NCBI GenBank assembly: GCA_964567595.1
Contig: CAZMNF010000060.1
Span: 1-8,859, forward strand
Length of the DNA: 8,859 bases
Direction of reading: 5' to 3'
Origin: CAZMNF01 sp964567595
GTDB lineage: Bacteria > Bipolaricaulota > Bipolaricaulia > RBG-16-55-9
Under the pieces are notes generated by a model. It ran no database searches and was not told the origin of the DNA. It saw only the letters and a program-made list of their open reading frames with translations. Position numbers and translations under genes: made by a program. Below, one piece after another: positions 6,207 to 8,859 of the stretch; within the stretch, counting starts at the first letter, position 1, and each line of letters starts with the position of its first letter.

Positions 6207-6250
6207 ATCGCCCGGGCGATCCCCAAGATGATGCTCTTGACGGCTTGGGG
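6207..6250 (+). terminator. Inverted repeats after the zinc-ribbon gene, possible intrinsic-like terminator without T-run
   Basis: A perfect 14-base palindrome ATCGCCCGGGCGAT (6207-6220) is followed immediately by CCCCAAG (6221-6227) and, after 16 bases, CTTGGGG (6244-6250), a perfect 7-bp stem. They lie 9 to 52 bases past the stop codon of the zinc-ribbon gene. No T-tract follows, so factor-independent termination would be atypical; mRNA 3' end protection is an alternative. The palindrome shares ATCGCCC/GGGCGAT with the element at 7649-7705. Confidence 0.35.
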
Positions 6251-6333
6251 CACAACGTCGCCCACGGCGGCCGAGCTCGACGGCACCCCGGCCGCACTCC
6301 TCGACTGACCCGGTGATCTGATAACGTAAGCCC

Positions 6334-7251
6334 ATGAGCCGATGGGTCCTCGCGGGCGTCGTTGGGCTGGTCGGGCTGGTCGGGTTAATGACGATGGCGG
6401 GGCTCGGCGCGGCCCAAGACGACGGACCGCCCCTTCCCCAACGGATGGGCGCGATCAACGACTACGCCGCGTCGTTGGGCCGCCAGACGCGCGAGCAGCT
6501 CCAGGCCCAGATCGATCGTCTGGACCGGAACGCCGGCGTTGAGCTCGCCGTGCTCGTGTCGCTGCTCGACCCCTTCGGCGATCCGTCGCGCTACGCGGAC
6601 GCGATCTGGCGCGAATGGGGCATGGGCGGCGACCGCGCGGTGCTGCTCGTCTACGTCCGCGAGGCCGAGACCCGCTGGGCGTTCCGGGTGCGCGGCTCGT
6701 CGGCCGTTGCCGATCAGGTGGCCGCGCTCCGTTCGGGGGGGCCGCGCGACGCCGTCGATCGGGCGCTGGCCGATCGGGATGTCGCCGAAGCCGTCCGGCT
6801 CGGCGTCGACGCGCTCGCCCGGCAGTTTGAAGCCGCCCCGAACGGGGCCCAATCGGACCCGGCAACGGACGGGCCGACCGGGGACGCTGCCGAGTCCGCC
6901 GAGGCCGGGTCGGCCGAGGCGAGCGACGCATCTCAAGATGGGCGCGACGCGCGCGCGGGATTGCCACTGTGGGCCTGGATCGCCGGCGGGCTCGGGCTGC
7001 TCGTGCTCGTCTTAACAGTCGTGGTCTGGACGCTGTTGACGTGGTTCTGCCCGCGCTGCGGATCGACACTGCGCAAGCGGACGGAGTCGCCCCAACCGTG
7101 GGAGCGAGCGGGTCGAGGCGGGTCGCATCGATCGGTATACTACTGTCGCAACTGTCGTTACGTGCGACGCCCGCGCCGGCGAAGCCGCAACCGACGATCG
7201 AGGCGACGGACGCGCGGAGAGCGGAGGCGGGCCGCAGGGCGGCGTCGTTGA
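6334..7251 (+). CDS. TPM-domain (YgcG-like) exported/membrane protein with C-terminal zinc ribbon and Arg-rich tail
   Basis: The 305-residue protein starts with a signal peptide or anchor (residues 4-27, ending near GAAQ). A TPM domain follows (about 39-165), with INDYAASL, GVELAVLVSL, an acidic DPFGDPSRYAD stretch, GDRAVLLVYV and RWAFRVRG. An Asp/Ser/Ala-rich linker (168-208) leads to a transmembrane helix (about 212-237). After the helix comes a cytoplasmic or distal ribbon with CPRC (239-242) and CRNC (271-274), and the protein ends in an Arg-rich tail (277-305). This architecture resembles YgcG-type proteins, whose TPM domain is linked to membrane quality control or photosystem repair in plants. 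No Shine-Dalgarno is visible; GATAAC at 6320-6325 could be a -10 box for a nearly leaderless mRNA. The last 41 bases overlap rnpB, so residues 293-305 are encoded by the RNase P RNA 5' end. Confidence 0.85.
   Translation: MSRWVLAGVVGLVGLVGLMTMAGLGAAQDDGPPLPQRMGAINDYAASLGRQTREQLQAQIDRLDRNAGVELAVLVSLLDPFGDPSRYADAIWREWGMGGDRAVLLVYVREAETRWAFRVRGSSAVADQVAALRSGGPRDAVDRALADRDVAEAVRLGVDALARQFEAAPNGAQSDPATDGPTGDAAESAEAGSAEASDASQDGRDARAGLPLWAWIAGGLGLLVLVLTVVVWTLLTWFCPRCGSTLRKRTESPQPWERAGRGGSHRSVYYCRNCRYVRRPRRRSRNRRSRRRTRGERRRAAGRRR
7113..7141 (+). promoter_or_regulatory. Possible rnpB promoter inside the TPM coding region
   Basis: TATACT (7136-7141) matches five of six -10 bases, with TCGAGG (7113-7118) 17 bases upstream as a weak -35. 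Transcription would start near 7148, about 63 bases before helix P1, so 5' processing would be required. No better -10 is visible closer to 7211. Confidence 0.25.
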
Positions 7252-7587
7252 CGCGCCTTGAGGAAAGTCCGGGCTCCCCAGGGCAGGCCGCTCGGCGCAA
7301 GCCGAGAGGGAGCGATCCCTGGGCTCAGGCCACAGAGACCAGACCGCCGATGGCGGCTCGTCCCGACGGGACGAGCCGGTCAGGCAAGGGTGAAAGGGTG
7401 GGGTAAGAGCCCACCGCCGGCCCGGGCGACCGGGCCGAGGCTGGCAGTCCCCCGGCCGGAGCAAGGCCAAATAGGCAGGCGCTTGAGGGCGGCCCGCCCG
7501 ACGCCTGCGGGTAGGCCGCGCAGAGGGATGGCCCGCGGGCCCCTCGTTGGGGGCTCACAGAACCCGGCTTAGGACGCTCTCCGCGCG
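7211..7587 (+). ncRNA. rnpB: RNase P RNA, bacterial type A
   Basis: This is the catalytic RNA that matures tRNA 5' ends. The universal 5' core GAGGAAAGTCCGGGCTCC (7260-7277) and 3' core ACAGAACCCGGCTTA (7557-7571) are intact and would form P4. Between them are GGTAAGAGCCCACCG (about 7402-7416), GGAGCAAGGCCAAATAGGC (about 7458-7476) and GCCTGCGGGTAGGCCGCG. I set the ends by helix P1: CGCGCGGAGAGCG (7211-7223) is perfectly complementary over 13 bp to CGCTCTCCGCGCG (7575-7587). A P3-like hairpin GCGTC-GTT-GACGC lies at about 7243-7255. The length of about 377 bases is usual for type A. The mature 5' end could differ by a few bases. It overlaps the 3' end of the TPM gene by 41 bases on the same strand. 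Confidence 0.97.
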
Positions 7588-7648
7588 CCCCTCAATCGCT
7601 GCTCACACTGCTCATACTGATTTGACACGCCGGTATCGCTGCATGCTT

Positions 7649-7705
7649 GTAGGGGCGATCCTTGTGATCGCCCGTCAGACGGGCGAATTTTGTATTCGCC
7701 CCTAC
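7649..7705. repeat. Composite palindromic element of two tandem hairpins (REP/MITE-like)
   Basis: GGGCGATC (7653-7660), loop CTTGT, GATCGCCC (7666-7673) is a perfect 8-bp hairpin. GGGCGAAT (7681-7688), loop TTTGT, ATTCGCCC (7694-7701) is a second. They are joined by GTCAGAC, itself extended to the palindrome CCCGTC-A-GACGGG, and the outer ends GTAGGGGCGA and TCGCCCCTAC are also complementary. The whole 57 bases can fold as one long stem or a clover of hairpins. Similar GTAGGGGCGA repeats occur in many copies in various environmental bacterial genomes, from my general knowledge. It sits between the convergent rnpB and Crp/Fnr genes and might end transcription from both sides. An ACTGAT/ATCAGT pair at 7616-7621 and 7737-7742 may mark a wider unit. 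Confidence 0.75.
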
Positions 7706-7737
7706 CACAATCCCGGCATGGCGAATGCAAATCGATA

Positions 7738-8442
7738 TCAGTCCGTCTTGGACGCCCGGAGCTGATCGGGGCGGCGAATGACAAACGTCTGGCCCTTGCG
7801 CTCGATGACGCCGTCGTCCTTGAGCTGGCGCAACAGCGTGGAGATCGTCTCCGGCGTGCTGCCGACCATCTCGGCCAGCTTCTGGTTGGTCACGGCCATG
7901 TCGATCCGGATCCCGTTGTCGGTGGGGACCCCGTGGTGGCGGGCCAGCTGGTCGAGCGTCTCCGCCAATCGTTGGGAGACGGGCTTTTCCACGAAGTCGG
8001 CCAACCGCGCGCGCAGCGAACAAGCCAGGTCCGCGACCAGGCTCAGGATCTGCGCGGCGAAGGCGGGCGAGGACTCCAACAGGCTCGCGATCTCCTCGCG
8101 GGGAATGGCGAGCAGCTTCGCTTCGGCGACGACCCGGGCCGACGACTGGTAGACGCCGTCGGTCGCGATGACGTCGTCCAGCCCGAAGAACTGCCCCGCC
8201 TGAGCGGTCGTCAGGATGAACGCGCCGCCGCCCTCGGTCCGCTTGAAGACCTCGGCGACGCCGTCGAGCGCCACGTAGCACTCCACGGCGGCCTCGCCCT
8301 CCTCGTAGAGGATGCTGCCGCTCGGGCGGCGAATGTGGCGGGCCAGCGACTCGAGGCGCTCCAGTTGGGCGGCCTCGAGCGCGGCGAGCGGGGAGTCGGG
8401 AATCGCCGCCAACATCTCCTTCAAATCTACGCCAGCTGTCAT
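7738..8442 (-). CDS. Crp/Fnr-family transcriptional regulator
   Basis: The 234-residue protein has an N-terminal cyclic-nucleotide-binding-like beta roll (about 15-125), a dimerisation helix (about 126-160) and a winged helix-turn-helix (about 160-228) with VTNQKLAEMVGSTPETISTLLRQL as the DNA-reading unit. I place the start at 8442 because AGGAGG lies 6 bases upstream; an upstream in-frame ATG at 8484 lacks one and overlaps the predicted promoter. The phosphate-cassette region reads FGLDDVIATDGVYQSSARVV: the Glu is replaced by Asp and the Arg of the RSA motif of CRP by Ser, so cAMP binding in the CRP manner is doubtful. Only Cys55 and Cys141 are present, so an FNR-type 4Fe-4S cluster is excluded. 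The recognition helix ETIST resembles FNR ETISR with Thr for Arg. It is divergent from the exported-protein gene at 8804, a plausible target. Confidence 0.93.
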   Translation of the reverse strand: MTAGVDLKEMLAAIPDSPLAALEAAQLERLESLARHIRRPSGSILYEEGEAAVECYVALDGVAEVFKRTEGGGAFILTTAQAGQFFGLDDVIATDGVYQSSARVVAEAKLLAIPREEIASLLESSPAFAAQILSLVADLACSLRARLADFVEKPVSQRLAETLDQLARHHGVPTDNGIRIDMAVTNQKLAEMVGSTPETISTLLRQLKDDGVIERKGQTFVIRRPDQLRASKTD

Positions 8443-8482
8443 GCCTGACCTCCTGACCTGCCCATGGCCCTCCACTCGCTGC

Positions 8483-8512
8483 ATTGTATAAGCTGGGTCA
8501 ATGCTCCACCAA
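8483..8512 (-). promoter_or_regulatory. Promoter of the Crp/Fnr regulator with overlapping dyad operator candidate
   Basis: On the minus strand TTGGTG (8507-8512), an 18-base spacer and TACAAT (8483-8488, five of six) predict a start near 8476 and a 34-base leader. Overlapping it, 8483-8502 reads ATTG-N4-AGCT-N4-CAAT, a 20-base dyad centred between 8492 and 8493. Autorepression by the regulator itself would be the simple reading. The spacing differs from the 14-base FNR and 16-base CRP consensus cores. Confidence 0.4.
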
Positions 8513-8562
8513 GCCCGATTGGCATTGTGTTGCAGGATCGTGGGGTATTGGACGCGAGGACG

Positions 8563-8640
8563 TCAATTCCATAAGTTAAGCTATCTCAATTCTTAGGTCG
8601 CGTCGAGGCGATTAAGTTACTAGTATGTCCAATTCTTAAG
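8563..8640 (+). repeat. Three short CAATTC-type repeats upstream of the exported-protein gene
   Basis: CAATTCCATAAG begins at 8564, CAATTCTTAGG at 8587 and CAATTCTTAAG at 8630, all on the plus strand. Start-to-start distances are 23 and 43 bases, about two and four helical turns, so bound proteins could share one face of the DNA. TAAGTTA is also repeated at 8572 and 8613. A binding-site array is inferred; no known regulator motif is matched. Confidence 0.35.
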
Positions 8641-8670
8641 ATCGGCTTCCTTCATTTCGCCGCCGTGTGA

Positions 8671-8701
8671 CGGGAATTACCCTTGGAGTGCAGAAATCCC
8701 G
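8671..8701 (+). promoter_or_regulatory. Leader hairpin candidate
   Basis: CGGGAATT (8671-8678) and AAATCCCG (8694-8701) pair over 8 bp with one mismatch around a 15-base loop, and AAGGAGG follows directly at 8702. No start codon at a suitable distance follows this Shine-Dalgarno-like run, so its role is unclear. Confidence 0.25.
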
Positions 8702-8745
8702 AAGGAGGTGGTCACTCGTTAGCGCATCCCTAGAGGCAGTTACGA

Positions 8746-8760
8746 GAACATTCAACGTTC
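8746..8760 (+). promoter_or_regulatory. Dyad-symmetric operator candidate
   Basis: GAAC-N7-GTTC, with inner TT and AA also symmetric (AAC-TT-AA-GTT pattern), forms a 15-base imperfect palindrome 43 bases before the ATG at 8804. The position suits a repressor or activator of that gene; the protein is unknown. Confidence 0.3.
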
Positions 8761-8803
8761 ACCAACCACGCTATCGCAACTAACAAAAAGGAGGTCGCGC
8801 TAA

Positions 8804-8859
8804 ATGTCTAGCAAGACACGGATTCTCGCATTTGCGATCGCATTTGCGTTCATGGCCGG
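8804..8859 (+). CDS. Start of an exported protein gene, cut by the window end
   Basis: Only the first 18 codons are present: MSSKTRILAFAIAFAFMA, then Gly is likely (codon GGN incomplete). A basic n-region (Lys4, Arg6) followed by a hydrophobic run is a typical signal peptide start. The start is well supported by AAAAAGGAGG (8785-8793 region), nine bases before the ATG. It is divergent from the Crp/Fnr gene and follows a long regulatory region, so tight control is likely. Nothing of the mature protein is visible, so its function cannot be named. Confidence 0.75.
   Translation, partial: MSSKTRILAFAIAFAFMA

Larger units (their letters stand above)
8443..8803. other. Comparatively AT-rich divergent intergenic region without a recognisable gene
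   Basis: These 361 bases separate the regulator from the gene at 8804. I see no convincing ORF, RNA gene or named riboswitch. They hold the regulator promoter with an overlapping dyad (8483-8512), three CAATTC-containing words (8563-8640), a hairpin (8671-8701) followed by an AAGGAGG not linked to a start codon, a 15-base dyad (8746-8760) and the ribosome binding site of the next gene. The base composition is clearly lower in GC than the flanking coding DNA. Confidence 0.6.

Noticed and set aside
6228..6308. A 26-codon ORF beginning MMLLTAWG between the zinc-ribbon and TPM genes
   Set aside because: No ribosome binding site, no recognisable similarity, and it starts within the inverted repeat.
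7258..7572. Plus- and minus-strand ORFs across rnpB
   Set aside because: The region is fully explained by the conserved RNase P RNA.
7649..7705. Classical rho-independent terminator
   Set aside because: The stems are strong but no T-run follows on either strand, and the repeat-like composition fits an element better.
7649..7705. CRISPR repeat pair
   Set aside because: The two units are hairpins joined by seven bases with no spacer-sized unique sequence and no further copies nearby.
7738..8442. FNR-type oxygen sensor with an iron-sulfur cluster
   Set aside because: Only two cysteines are present and none is near the N-terminus.
8443..8484. N-terminal extension of the Crp/Fnr protein to an ATG at 8484
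   Set aside because: AGGAGG sits correctly for the ATG at 8442, and the extension covers the predicted promoter.

Overview
The window is GC-rich chromosomal DNA from a bacterium that has a Pup-type proteasome system but does not look actinobacterial. Its small modifier, missed by ordinary ORF calling because it is only 59 residues long, ends in RYRQRSGQ. That ending is the hallmark of UBact, a Pup-related family reported from Nitrospirae, Armatimonadetes, Verrucomicrobia, Planctomycetes relatives and several uncultured candidate phyla. I cannot fix the phylum from this sequence. The dense GC-rich coding, the type A RNase P RNA and the GTAGGGGCGA-type palindromic repeat fit an environmental, probably uncultured, lineage.

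Left block (minus strand, 5394 down to 1). A tRNA-Ala(GGC) is followed by the proteasome operon: the AAA+ unfoldase Mpa/ARC (3475-5190), Dop (1954-3459), the UBact modifier (1658-1837), the proteasome beta subunit PrcB (757-1563) and a six-helix membrane protein (1-756) whose ATG abuts the prcB stop codon. The inferred pathway is: Dop deamidates the C-terminal Gln of UBact to Glu; a PafA-type ligase, not in this window, attaches it to lysines; Mpa captures and unfolds tagged proteins; the 20S core degrades them. No prcA (alpha subunit) and no second Dop/PafA gene lie here. Mpa lacks the C-terminal GQYL tail used for 20S docking in Mycobacterium.

Middle block (plus strand, 5442-7587). Divergent from the tRNA are a coiled-coil C4 zinc-ribbon protein (5491-6198), a secreted or membrane-anchored TPM-domain protein with a zinc ribbon and Arg-rich tail (6334-7251), and the RNase P RNA gene rnpB (7211-7587). 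The 5' strand of rnpB helix P1 lies inside the last 41 bases of the TPM gene.

Right block. A compact double-hairpin palindromic element (7649-7705) separates rnpB from a convergent Crp/Fnr-family regulator (7738-8442, minus). A 361-base, comparatively AT-rich intergenic region with several dyads and short repeats then leads to the first 18 codons of a divergent gene for an exported protein (8804 onward). A decayed relative of the palindromic element seems to sit between UBact and prcB.
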